A stretch of 64,000 nucleotides of DNA from RUG11198 sp036342255 (lineage in GTDB: Bacteria; Bacillota_I; Bacilli_A; RF39; UBA660), in NCBI GenBank assembly GCA_036342255.1, contig JAZAUS010000013.1, forward strand, positions 1 to 64,000, read 5' to 3'. This document shows, in pieces, positions 32,076-45,200 of the stretch. Position 1 is the first letter of the stretch; each line of letters starts with the position of its first letter. Under the pieces are notes generated by a model. The model saw nothing but the letters and a program-made list of their open reading frames with translations, had not been told where the DNA came from and did not search any database. Made by a program: the position numbers and the translations under genes.

Positions 32076-35000
32076 TTAAATTACGTGTTTAAAAAGTCTT
32101 GCTATAGCAAAGTTTCCAGTAACAAATTGTCCTAAAGTTTTATCCCCAAGTACTGTTTTAAAAACGTCAGTTATTGCTTTTATCGGAACGTTATATACTG
32201 GAGGATCAGTTTGAGAACCTAAATACTAAATGATATTTATTGGTCCATATAAAGAGTCAGTAGCTGGTTTTAAAGGACGATAAGCTAACTCAACCATTAC
32301 ATTAGCAATTAAAGACTAATCTTTATATTTTTTCTTTTCTTCTTTATAAGCTGGGTCTAATGCTAACCTAAATAATAGAGCAAACAATCCAGCAAGTAAG
32401 AGAGAATACATTCCTTGTTCCATTGTAGTTTTAGTTCTTTCGTCTGCCATAATATATTCCCAAGCTAATTTTAATCCATCATCATCACTATTTTTAAATA
32501 TTTTTGCAGCACTTTTTAATGTTGGAATTATTCCTTGAGTAATAATAGGAACTTTTTTAAGAACTGGAATTAAATCTTTCTCTTGAGCTTTTTCTCCATT
32601 ATCTTCATTTACATATTCAAATGTCCCATCTTCTAATTTATGTTGAGTATATATGAATCCTAAATCATCTTCAAATAATAAATTACCTTCTAAATCAGTA
32701 TCCTATTCTATATTCATTTGATTTATATTATATACTCCTGGTTTCATAGTCCAGTTATTCCACATACCATTCATCCAAGTAGTATACATGCCGAACGCCC
32801 ATCCTAAAGCTAAGTTTTCACCCATTGCTCTAAGTGATTTATCATAAGAACCATAAATATTATTAGATACATTTTTAATAGCTAATATTTCTTGATTAGA
32901 ATAAGGAGTAGGTAAATCATCATTAATAGATAATTGCAAATCGTCTCTAGGATGATCTTTATTCCATTCTCTTATTTTTAATCTATAAAGTCCTTTTTGT
33001 TTTGCATATTCCGGATGATTTTTCATAGATTCACCTTGAGCATAAATAGAAAATCTTTTATCTTTTCTCCAATTATACACTAACTCATCATCTTTAATTT
33101 CCCACGCATCTAATACTCCATCTTCCATAGCTTGAGCTATAAATAATGTCATTCTATTTAAAAAGTCTGGAGCACGAAGAGTAGAAAATGCAATATTATC
33201 CCAGTTAGATAAACCTTGTCTGTTAGATTTTAATCTTTCTGCAATACGTGCAGTATCTGTGTTAGATAATCTATATTTTACACAAAGTTTACTAAGTAAA
33301 GTTATTTTCATAGCATCAAAAGATCCTTCTTTTACAACATAAGTATAGGCTTTAGAAAGATTTTTTGCAGAGATATTAGTCTAGTATTTAGTAGCTGTTC
33401 TTAAATAATTTTCAAAGAATCCGTTTTCAATATCACGAACGGCTGCTATAGCATTTCCAGCTAAGTTCATAAACACAACTCCTTGTCTAACTCCAGAAAG
33501 TGCTCCTATAACTTTCTGACTAGTCGGCTCCATAATAGATTTCTTAAACACATTTACTTTTAAATAATCTTCAATATATTTAATTTCCTAATCTATTATT
33601 TTTCTAGAATATTCATTATCTCCAGCTAATTTTAACTATAATAAGAATGATTTAGCCATTACTAGAGCTTCGTTAAGTTTTTCTGAATTAATTGACTAAA
33701 ACATTCTATCAATTAAAAGATTTTCAACATTTGATTCGAAATAATCCACTCCTTGATTTTCAATATACTAACGTCTACTTTTATAATCTCTCTAAAATGG
33801 ATCACGATATTTAAAATGAATTAGCCCATCTTCCATAAATTGTCTTTCTTCACTAGTCATTTTATTAATAGATTCATCATATAATTCTTCTCTTCCTGAA
33901 CTAGTAAATAATAAATTCATCCATCTTTTAGTTCTATTTACCATATTTTTTATTCCCTTCTATCTTCTGGATGACTATGATGCTCTTTCTAATGGAACCC
34001 ACAAATATTGTTCTCCTTCTGGACTATTTTCTATATATTCTGCTATTCTAGGATCATTTTCTGAAGTAAATCCTTTTTTATCAGTACCTTTAAAGTTATA
34101 TTTATTAAATAAGAATAATGCTTTCTTAAGAAATTTTCTTTCAGGATTAGTTAAATAATATGTATCTCCTTCATTAATATATGGATTTTTAAATAACATT
34201 ATTCTATTACCCTTAGAATCAGTCTAATACATATTATCAAATAAATGAGTTTGATTACCCAAAGTCATATTCTATATATTAGTATATCCTACTTCTTTGT
34301 AATATGTCTTAACCAAATCCCTTATATTATCATCATATTCTTTATTTGCTTGATCGGAAATCTAGTCTATAGCAACTTGTAATACGTTTACAACTGTATT
34401 TATATTAGAATCTGGAACAGTAGGTGCAGTAGAGATATTTCTATATACTGAAGATAAAGTATGTTCATAAACAACACTTTCTCCGGAATAATAATGGAAA
34501 GCATCAGAAGCCATTTTATAAATTTTAGCAATTGAAGATGTTGTAAAATTATCAGAATTCAAACTTGATTCTATATCATTCAAATTTAAATATCCGGGAT
34601 AGGCTTCTTCTAATCTCTAAATTAATCCTAATAATGCAGCTCTTTTCTATTCTCTATTTTTTAATTCTTTAAAATGTTCTTCTTCTAATAACTATGTTAA
34701 TTGCTATTCAACAGTATGTGAAATTCTATCATCTCCTAATATTGAATGTAATTCCTTAAATAATAAATCTAACGGATCCGAATATTGAGCAGATTTAATA
34801 TTATCCTCAATTTTTATATCTTTATTATTATTTCTTACTACTTTAAAAATAGGATTTAAATAATCTTTATAAACATGTTCCATATTATAACTTCTACCGA
34901 CAGATAATCTACTAATAACTTTTACATTTCCTAATTTATAATCTTTTAAAGTAGGTAGAATTTCATTTAATATAACCATAGTTCTTGTGGTTTCAATGTT

Positions 35001-36722
35001 TCCATAATCTCCTTTCCAAATGAAATCTCTATCAGTTACATATCCACCAAGAATATTAGTTCCATATTTATATTGAGGAATTTGATATAAGTCCTTAGAA
35101 GAAATAGTTATTACATCTAATTGTCCTGTATTTTTATTTTTAAAAAGTAATATATTTTTAGAAACTAAAGAATCTATAAATTCCCAATCATAACTAAAAA
35201 CTTTCTTATCATTGTCTAATTCAATCCATTTTCCAGAAATATAAGGCTTTAAAACTTTTTCAAAATATCCTACTCCAACTTTTAATCTTGAAAAATCCCA
35301 ATTATCCCAACCGTGACTTATAGTATGTTGAATAGACTAAGTTACTAAATCAACATAATCTGAATTTGTGGAATTTAAATATTCAATTTCTTTATTAACT
35401 AATTCTAAAATTTCTGGATTTCTAGTCTTTTCTTTATGACTCTTAATTTTATGTGTTTTACCATTTATTTTTACTATATAACGATAATCTCCATCGTTTG
35501 TTTCTTGTATTATTAATGGTTCTTCTTCTCCAAATGAAGGTGCTTTTTTAATCCAGTCGACTGCTGATTTTCTTATATTTTCACCTCTTATCTACATTGA
35601 TGGAAAAATAGCTTCACATATTTCATCTATATGCTCTGTCTATTCATCTTTTAAGTTTATAACGGAATCTCCACTAGATATAAAATATTTAGCTATATAA
35701 TCATATTTTTCATTTATATAGTTTCCAGTTTTTGAAGATTTTTCAAAATCTATAGGTTCATTAACATATATATTTTTTAATGAATCTCCATTATAATTTA
35801 ATTTAACTGGAATAATATGCATACTTATTCCAGAGATATTTAAATTATTATTGGATAACATTTGTTTTATAAATGCTTGTTCAGTCAAATATTTCTCCCA
35901 TTTTTTAGAACTCCATTTTAACCAATCCTAACTACTTATTTTAAAATTATAAATATGTAGTTTTCCATCTTCTCCTATAAAAGCATAATCTATATGGCCG
36001 AATAATTTTGTAGATGAATTTTTAAGTTGAGAAGTAATATTTATTCCACGAACAGATGAAGGATTAACATATAATCCAGCTATTTTCTTATATTGTTCAT
36101 TCATTGAATTAAATAAATTTCTTAACAATGTTTCATTATTTAACTCAGATGATTTACCAACAATTTCCTATGCCTATTTCACAAACTTTTCTCTTCTTTC
36201 ATTTTCATCTTCTGATGTTCCAGAACCTATATATTTTGAAATTAAGAGTTTATGTAAATCTCTTCCTAATTCTCCAGTTTGCTTCCAATTATTTATTAAT
36301 ATTTCAATTTGTTTTTTGGCTTCTTCTTCAGATAAATGATGTTCTTCAGTCAAATTTATTAATTCATTTTTTCTATAATCATCTTCATTTAATGTAGTAA
36401 TAACCCTGGCTCCATTTAATACAGCTTCCCCACTTGTATCTAAAAAAGAAATTATTGACATTTCATTTTCTCCTTCAAATATTGTGTCCTCTGATTGCAT
36501 CAATGAAACTCTATGTTTATCGGAGGATTTTTCTAAAGCTGTTTTTCTTAGATTTTTTAATGTTTCAGATTGTTCCGACTACTATTTTGTTTTACTAAAA
36601 ATAATATCTACTACTTCGGAATCTTTGCTTATTTCGGAATCTGTTAGAAACAAATATAAATCTTCTATAGAATCAAAATGTTTCTTTATTCCTTTATAAT
36701 TTAAATCATACTAGCAACTCAT
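32076..36722 (-). CDS. Late virion-type protein, 1,548 aa, TAG-recoded
   Basis: With TAG as sense, one frame runs from ATG 36722-36720 to TAA 32078-32076; under the standard code it shatters into pieces of 66-202 residues. It starts in ATGA overlap with the zincin-like gene and is the last of the operon. A segment GHIDYAFIGEDGKLHIYNFK (residues 242-261) resembles a PD-(D/E)XK core, but Asn259 replaces the expected acidic residue of D/E-x-K, so activity is doubtful. The C-terminal third has two hydrophobic stretches (FMNLAGNAIAAV; YSLLLAGLFALLFRLAL) that could insert in a membrane. A structural or ejected role is inferred from context. Confidence 0.8.
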
Positions 36723-39208
36723 TTACAGTCCTCCTTTAATTCTTTGTTTTCTTTTCGCCTACGTATCCAATCAGACTATTTTCTAGATAATGTAAAAGAT
36801 TTCTAAAATTGTTCATCCATAAGTCCTTTATTATTTTGTAATAATTCAGATACACTAGCATTAAATCTTGTAAATATTTCTCCAATACTTCTTCCAAATA
36901 GGTCTTTTATAGATTTAGATTTATTATTTGGATCGAATATTTTTTTAGCTTGTTCTAGCTCTGGATTATTTCTAAATATTGTATCTAATTTAATATTATC
37001 TCTATCAATCCAATTTCCAAACTGTGTAACAAAAAGTTCTTCCATTATATCTTCTTGAGAATAATTTTCATAATCAGATATTATCTAATTTTTTATTTCT
37101 TGTCCAGAAACATCCCAAATAGATTGTAATAATTTTTTATAAGATTCTCTGTATTCTGGATTATTTTTTAAATATGCTAATATAATATGAGCATATTCAT
37201 GCATTAAATCTTTAGTTGAAGCATTAGATATATTTATATATATTTGTCCATCTTTAATAAAAGCTTTTTTATCGGAATAATTTTTAAACTAATCTTGAAT
37301 CTATTGAGCTGTTAATACATTCACCTAAGTTTTCAATAACGGAGACATTCCTTCAGATATTGCTTCCCACATTCTAGCTATAGGTATATTTTTATCCTTT
37401 TGTTGATATTCCTATAATGTAGTGACACTATCAAACGGTATTAAAGTAATCGTACTTCCTTTAACTTCATGAACAAAATAATATTTATATTTTAAATTAT
37501 TATCATCATTTAGCTTTGGTAAAACTTCTTCTAATAAAAATTTACTATCCTCTTCTAACAATAATCCGTCTGTATATTTTTCTCTTAGTCTAGCTATTTC
37601 AGATACAAATATAGCTATTTTTTCTGGAGTATTAAGTGTTTTAACAATTAAATCCCTATCACTAGAAGAAAATAGATTTTGATTCCTTTTTATTTCAGGA
37701 TTATATTTCTATAATTTATATATATAATCTTCAAATTCAGACATTAATCCTCTTCCGTTTATAAAATTATTTTCTTCAGCAGAAATTCTTTTAGGTTTAA
37801 CTAAATCATAATCTAGAACTGTTAATACGGTTCCTTCTGATACTTTACCTATATCTTTTACTTGTCTTCTGTAAGAATCCTCTGAAATAAATTTTCCAAA
37901 AGAATCTTGTTCTAGATAATGTAAATTTATTCTAGACGTATTACTAACAGTTCTTTCTAATTCATCAATATACTATTTAGCCTATCCTTCCGTTGGAAAA
38001 TATTTTACTTTAGATGTATCTTGTGGATAATTACTTGTTACATAATATTCTACTGTATCAGTTCCCCGAATTACTCTAGTAATATATTGTCCGTGATAAT
38101 ATTCTGGAATTGTTAATTCTTTAAAATCAGGCATATATATTCCTTGAGATTTAAAATTAACATAGTTACTTAATATAATATTATCTCTATTGTTTTCACT
38201 ATATGATACTTTAAAAGATTTATCTCTTGATAAAATACTTTTAATTAAAACTTCCCAAGAATCTTCTGTATCTATATTACCGTTAAATAATTCTTTAATA
38301 GTATTTAAAGTTGAATCATTAGATATTTTATATTTATCTTTTAAATTTTCTTCTAATAATAGTTGCTATATTTCTTTTGGAGTCTTATTGAAAAATTCTT
38401 TAAATGCTTTATCCGAATTAAATTTTATTACTCCACTTTGCTATAATAAAAAATGTAACTAATCTTTTGACAAGAATATTCTTCCGTTTTTATAATCAAC
38501 AGAATGTGCAATATTGTTTATTAATTTATCATCATGATTTTCTCTAAAAAAACCAAAGTTATTAAATACTGTATCACATATATCTTCTAATTCAGAAGCT
38601 AGTGTACTTTTATCTACCATTAATTTTGATTCTCTAAATTTTTTTCTATCATGTATAAATTTAAATATTAAATCCTTAGCATCATTTATTTTAAATTGTT
38701 CTTTAGCTACATCTAAACATTTCTATATTCTATTTTTAATTTCACTAGACTATTCTAAAGCTCCTGAATCAATTATCTTTCTTATAGATAAATAATCTGC
38801 AAAATTTCTTATGTGCCTACGATCTACAATAAAAACTTCTTTTCCATTTTCATTAACGTATCTTCCCCAAAGATTTCCATCTTTTAATGTTTCATATTTA
38901 TTAACTAAAAGAACTGGAATACTTTCAACATCAGCTGGAAAATTATAGTCTGGATATTTACTCATTAATACTTCTGTTGTAGTATTTGGTATTACTTTGG
39001 ATTGAGACTCAAGTTCTGTAACTTTTACTGGATCAATAGTTTTTCTTTGTAATAATGATTTTTTTATATCTTGTTTTATATTTTTCCAAGATTTGCTTTT
39101 CTTTAAAAACTCTTTTAACTAATCCATAGTTTCTGGAAGTTGAGTAGAATCAACTTCTATCTCATAACTTCCAGTACCTATAGTTATATTTATTTTACAT
39201 TTTTCCAT
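36719..39208 (-). CDS. Late protein with zincin-like metalloprotease motif, 829 aa, TAG-recoded
   Basis: The frame starts at ATG 39208-39206, sharing one base with the previous stop (TAATG), and ends TGA 36721-36719. Residues 669-674 read MHEYAH, an HExxH zinc site (His670, Glu671, His674), in a hydrophobic helix (DLMHEYAHIILAYL). A third acidic ligand candidate is Glu723/724 in MEELFV, about 50 residues on, as in gluzincin-type enzymes. The first 600 residues are unassigned mixed alpha/beta. It may process the neighbouring giant proteins or virion proteins, or act on the host. Several in-frame TAG codons occur. Confidence 0.8.
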
Positions 39209-42200
39209 TATTTACAATTTATTAAATAATTAAATATTCCGTCCTAAATCAAAGTATTTAATACTTCAACATTAGTATCTATCTAATCCATCATATTTTT
39301 TACATATCTACTAAAAATTAATCCGAATCCATACTACTACTATCTTATTACTCGTTCTTCCTATTGAATAACAGATTCTCCTTCAATTGGGATAACTAAA
39401 TTTACAAATGCAGAATAACCCCAACCTTTCTTTTCTTTTATAACAAATCCTTCAGTAGGACTATAAACTATAATAAAGGGTTCTTGTCTATTACTTTCAA
39501 CAGATACTACAGGAGCAATCTTAATTAATAAATCAGTTAATGTTACATTCTATAAAAGATCGCTAAGACTTGTTTTATAATAATCTTCGTCCCCTAAAGC
39601 TTTTAATTGCTAAAAGATTAAAGATTTTCTATTATTTCTTAATATATCATCAAATATAGTTGTAAGTTTTTCTGAACCATATTTGTTTTTATTTACTATT
39701 AAATTATATAAAATAAACCAATCTGTTAAAGAATGTCCTGCATAATCATACTTACTTAATTCCCTAAATCCTTTTAATAGTTCTTGATATTTTAAATATA
39801 ATTCTGGAGATGAGTCTTTTCTAAGCATATCTATATTTGCTTTATATAAAGGAATATTCTAATTCTAATCATAAGTTTGTATTAAATTTTGAATAAAATT
39901 ATTATGTTTAAATTCCTCTACATTTTTTAACATAGGTATTACATAATTTTCAAATACATATTTAAAAGCGGAAGGATTTCTTGCTACATTAATTGTTTTA
40001 GAAGTATTAACCTATTCTATTTCAAACTTTTTAGTAAGAGTTGTCCATCCCTCTTGTAATGGGAGTTTAAAATCTATTTTAGAAATAAAATTCTCTATTA
40101 ATACTTCATCTAAAGCTTTTAATAAACCATCTTCATATTTAGGAGGAATAAATTTATATTTTTCTCTTAATTCTTTAGAAAATCTATTAAATAATATACT
40201 CTTTAAACTTAAATTTCCATCTATTATATTAACTGAATTAGCTATTTCAAACATAGCATTGAAATGTGGTAATTTATTAAAAATATAAAATACGTTTATT
40301 GAATGTTTTAATTTATTATAGTAATCATTAACTAAATTTCTATATTTTAAATCATCTAGCCATCTATCAACATCGAATCCGTTATCAATAATATCTTTAA
40401 ATTTTTCTAATTCAAGAGAATTAAATAACGTCTATCCTTGTTTTAATTTTCTACTATATCCATCAAAAATTCCTTTTTCATTTTCAGCAGTAGACATAAT
40501 CTAAGTTAAGAAGTTTTTAAATTTTGTCAGATTTTCTTTTGTAGTAGCAACACCTTGATTTATTCCCAGACCTCTTCCAAGATTACTAAATTCATTAGCT
40601 CCAACTAATATATTTTTAAAGTCAATCATATCTTCATATACAGAATTTCTTATATCTCCTTCATCATCAGTATAAAAACCTTCATTATATATACTTGTTA
40701 GTTTTGCTAAAATAGATTCATTTAAATTACGATTTGCTCCTTTTAAACTTAACCTACTTAATTCTTCTATTTTTTCATCTTCTGTTTTTGAAGAATCACT
40801 TCTGATATTATGATATTGTGTTATATAGTTAAAAATATCTTTCATTTTAATATCCTAAGCTAAAAATATATTCCCGTTAGACATATCATTAATAAAAGAT
40901 ACAGCAGGACTTGTCATAAATTTAACTATGTCACTTACTTCAAATCCTAATGTAGCTAAATATAAATGACACTTAGCCAAATTACTTCCAGAATTAATAA
41001 CTGATAAAATTAATTCTTTAGCATTATCAGTTGCAGCACTGATATACTATGATAATACATTACTAGGAGCAACCTTTGCTATTAATCTTAATTTTGTTGC
41101 AACCTATTCTAAATTTATATTAGGTAAAGTCTATAATCTTTTTGGAACAATTTTTTCTATTATTTCTCCATTTTCTAACTATGTCTTTTCTCTAGCTACT
41201 CTATTTATAGTAATATCAAAGTCTACATATTTATCTTCTCCATTTTTCAATCCTTCTATTGTAGCAAATTTCCACATAAATGATGCTTTCTATCCATTTG
41301 CAGCAATACCTGTAACCTATTTACCAGACATATTCTAATATTGCATTATATAGACTGTAGCAGGATTAAATAAATTTAAATCTATATCAGACTCTGGTTT
41401 AGCATCATTTAAAACGTTTAAGTCAATTGGAGTATAAGCTGAAAGAATATTTCCACTTCTTTGTATTAACTACTAGATATTAGAAGAAATGTAGTTCTTT
41501 AATATATTCTCTTCGTCTACAACAGGTAATTTAGTAGATTCATGCTAATTCAGTTTATCTAATAATCCATCAGATATATTTAATTCAGTGCTATTTTGAG
41601 AGTTTAATCGTTTTAATATTTTTCCAATAGCAATTAACTATTCTGCTGTAGAAGTTGCATTATTGTATTCAGATTCATCAATTATAACTCCAGAATCTGA
41701 TTTAACATATGTTCTTCCTTGAGGTAATGGTAATGTTTCTGAGGCTTCTATATTTTCTAAAGAAGTTAAATCAAATAATTTTGACCATCCTAGATATCTA
41801 CCATTATTATCCATAACTAATCCCATCATATACGATTTATCGATATCTAAGTCAGAACCTTGTAGGAACATCTAAAAATGACTAACAGCTGAAATATTAC
41901 TTCCTATTCCGGCAAAACCAACAGTTTCCATCTACATGAATGACTATAATTCCTACGCTGGAATACGAGAAGAAGTAACATATAATGATTTTAAGAATGA
42001 ATTATATCTTTCTATAGCATGCTATTCTATAAATTCCTAAGTGTGTGAACTTAACTAAGAATTTATATACCTTGCCCATAAATCATTATATAATTTATCC
42101 TACTCTTTAGTAAATTTACGTTTATTTCTTCTTAAAAATGTAAAAATATCTACATCTTCAGGAATTTCTAAATCGAATTTAGCAAGTTCTTCTTTTGAAG

Positions 42201-45200
42201 GCTTCCATCCAGAATTAAGATATACTAAATCTCCAGTTAAACTAGTCTAACTTCTTGAAAATACATTATTAACAAGATTTTTATAATAATCTTTTAAATT
42301 TCCTTTATAATCATATGAGAACTTTCTTACAATATCTTTAATTAATTTATATTTATTTGTTCTTATGATATCAGCAGGCTAAATAAAAAGATAACTATCA
42401 GATTCAAAAATATCCTAAATAATATTTTTTATAGCATTTTCAACTGTTTCACTATTTTTAGGATCATCATCTAATAATAATACTTCCTATAAAGCATTTC
42501 TATCAATATTATATTTAATAAATGCTTTTCCATTAGTTGGAAATATTTTATACTATGTTAAAAACTATATCCTTTTTAATATTTTACCTCTATACTCAAA
42601 TATATTTTTATCATCAACTTTATTTCCTTCTTTATCTTTAATTACGTTTTCTGATTTATCAAATGTATACTAATCTGAAACATCTAAATCTCTAGATATT
42701 TCAAATAGTTTTCTATTATCATCAGACATTATGTAAACTCTATTTACAACTTTTCCTTTGTTTACATTTTCTATACGTTTTGACGCAGTTTTCCATTTGT
42801 TTACCTTAGCTGTAAATAATTTTTTGTGTTCAGTGCTTCCATCTATAGAAATATAAATATTATCTTTATTATTTAAATTTCTAATTTGAAAATCATAATC
42901 ATATAAAGCACTATTTATAGGATTGTATCTATCAAATTGATTTTTGAAATAATCTACTCCCTATTTTTTTATATCAGCTAAAGTATCTCCTTCTTTAATT
43001 CCAAATAAAGTACGATAATTGTATGACTATATAGTCTATGCAGCTCTTTTTTTAACATTAGTTATAATTAAATCACTTCCATCTTCTTGTTCGTAAAATC
43101 CTTCATCTATTTTAGTTACAAAATTCTAAAGTCTAGACTATAATTCATTAATTCTTGCACTATTCTTTTCATTAATAGCTTTAAATAATTCTCTATAAAT
43201 CCAAGTGTTAAATAGATTAATACTTTTCTATTCTCCAGTAGTAGTTACATAAGTAAAATTAACTCTCATAGGAGCTAAATCTTTTGGCTTTCTATTATTT
43301 CTTTCAATACTTACAATATTAAGAATAGGTAATTTTAATCTCTATAAGTAAATTAATGGATTTTCTGTGAAATTATAATATTTAATAAGAGAATCTAAAG
43401 TTAAATCATAACTATACTCATTTCCAGCAGAATCCTTATATACTACTGTAACATTATCAGTAGGATTTAAAGAACTCAACTGATCTTTCCAATCATTGAT
43501 AATTCCTCCATCATATACATTATCATTTTTAAAATTATGCTATAAATATAACTATATAACATCTTGATTAAATTGTTCTATATCTGAATAATCATCCTCA
43601 TTTAATGAAGTAATATCAGTATTAGCTGATTCATTAATTGATTGATTCCAGATAATAGCTTCTTTTAATAAGTCTTCTCCTGTTAAATACTAAGTGGTCC
43701 CATTCTCTAATTGAGTTTCATAAGTCTAATATATTCCATAAGAAGGAACCATAATTTGTCCTGTTCCAGGGTATTTTCTTTTAATAGATTTTCTATTTAA
43801 TACAGATGAAACAGTAGACAAAATATTACTATAAATATTAGGATCACTAAATGGAATTTTAAATTTATCATAAATATGAGAATCTGAAAGATTAAACTAT
43901 TCTTTGATAATAGAAATTATAGAATTAGTCAATCCTGTTTTATTCCCACTTTTTATATTATTTATAATAACTCGTCCTATAACATCATATATCCCATCAA
44001 ATTTATTTCTTATATATTCTTGTGTTTTAATAGCAATAGGATTTTTTGGATTATTTAATATAAATTCCTGTAAATCTTCATTTGATAATGTGTCTTTTTT
44101 AAGAACTTTCTTGATTTCTTTCTAGGTATCCTCATCTAAATTATTAGGATTTAAAGAATTTAAATAAGCTTTTGTAACTTTTACTTCCAATTCAGAAGCT
44201 TTTATAGTTTGTCTACCCAAAGCTTTATATATTTCAAGTACTTCATCATGATAAATACCTGTTGCATCTAACGCTGAAATAACTTGAGAAGTTTCAGTAA
44301 CTTCGGCTTCGTCAGCATTATGATCAGCATCTAACTAAATTCCATATTTAGTAGTATCAAATATAGAATATCTTAATTTATCATCATTGAAATATGAGTC
44401 AGAACTATTTATATTAGATGCTCCATTTTTTATTGCCGACTAATTTATTATTACATTAATTAATTGTGTTTTTAACGGTTGTGTATAATAAGTCTAATTT
44501 ACAACTAAATCTCTTTTAGTTGCTTGTTTATTTGCAATTTTTTCCTCTAATTTATAATAATTGTCATTTTTATATGTAACACCATTCATAAATGCAACTA
44601 CAACATGATTAGAGTCTTCTCCATATATAAATCTTTTATTTACTAAGGATACACTATTTATTCCTCCGAATACCTTATGTAATTCAAATAATGAATCTAT
44701 CGTATGAGTAGCATTTGGATGTATTTGAGGATTATTAGATATAAAATGATCACCCTATTCATTAAAAGAATGATATAATATTCTTTCTGTATTTACAATA
44801 GGAATTCCTTCATTATCAACTTCTTGTTCTTTTGTCCAGTATATTCCATTCTATATTCCGAAATCTAATATTTTAAAATATTTAGTTCCTTTTTTATAAT
44901 ATAAGTCATTTTCTCTTAATATTTTAGATTTAAATGTAAATTCATCCCAGCCAAAAGCGTCCCAGTGTGTTAAATCGATTTTACTATCCCATCTAAGATT
45001 AGTCATTTTCTTAAACATTCTATACATATTAATAGAAGCTCCTCTAGCACTATTTCTCATAATTTCATTTGTAATAGCATTAGAAGCATATTTTACTAAT
45101 CTTCTAGTTCCGTATTTTGGTTCATCAATATCCCATAAAGGCTTTTTAACATGTCCACATTCACTTTCAGATAAAGACTTATTTTCTAATATAGAAGTAA

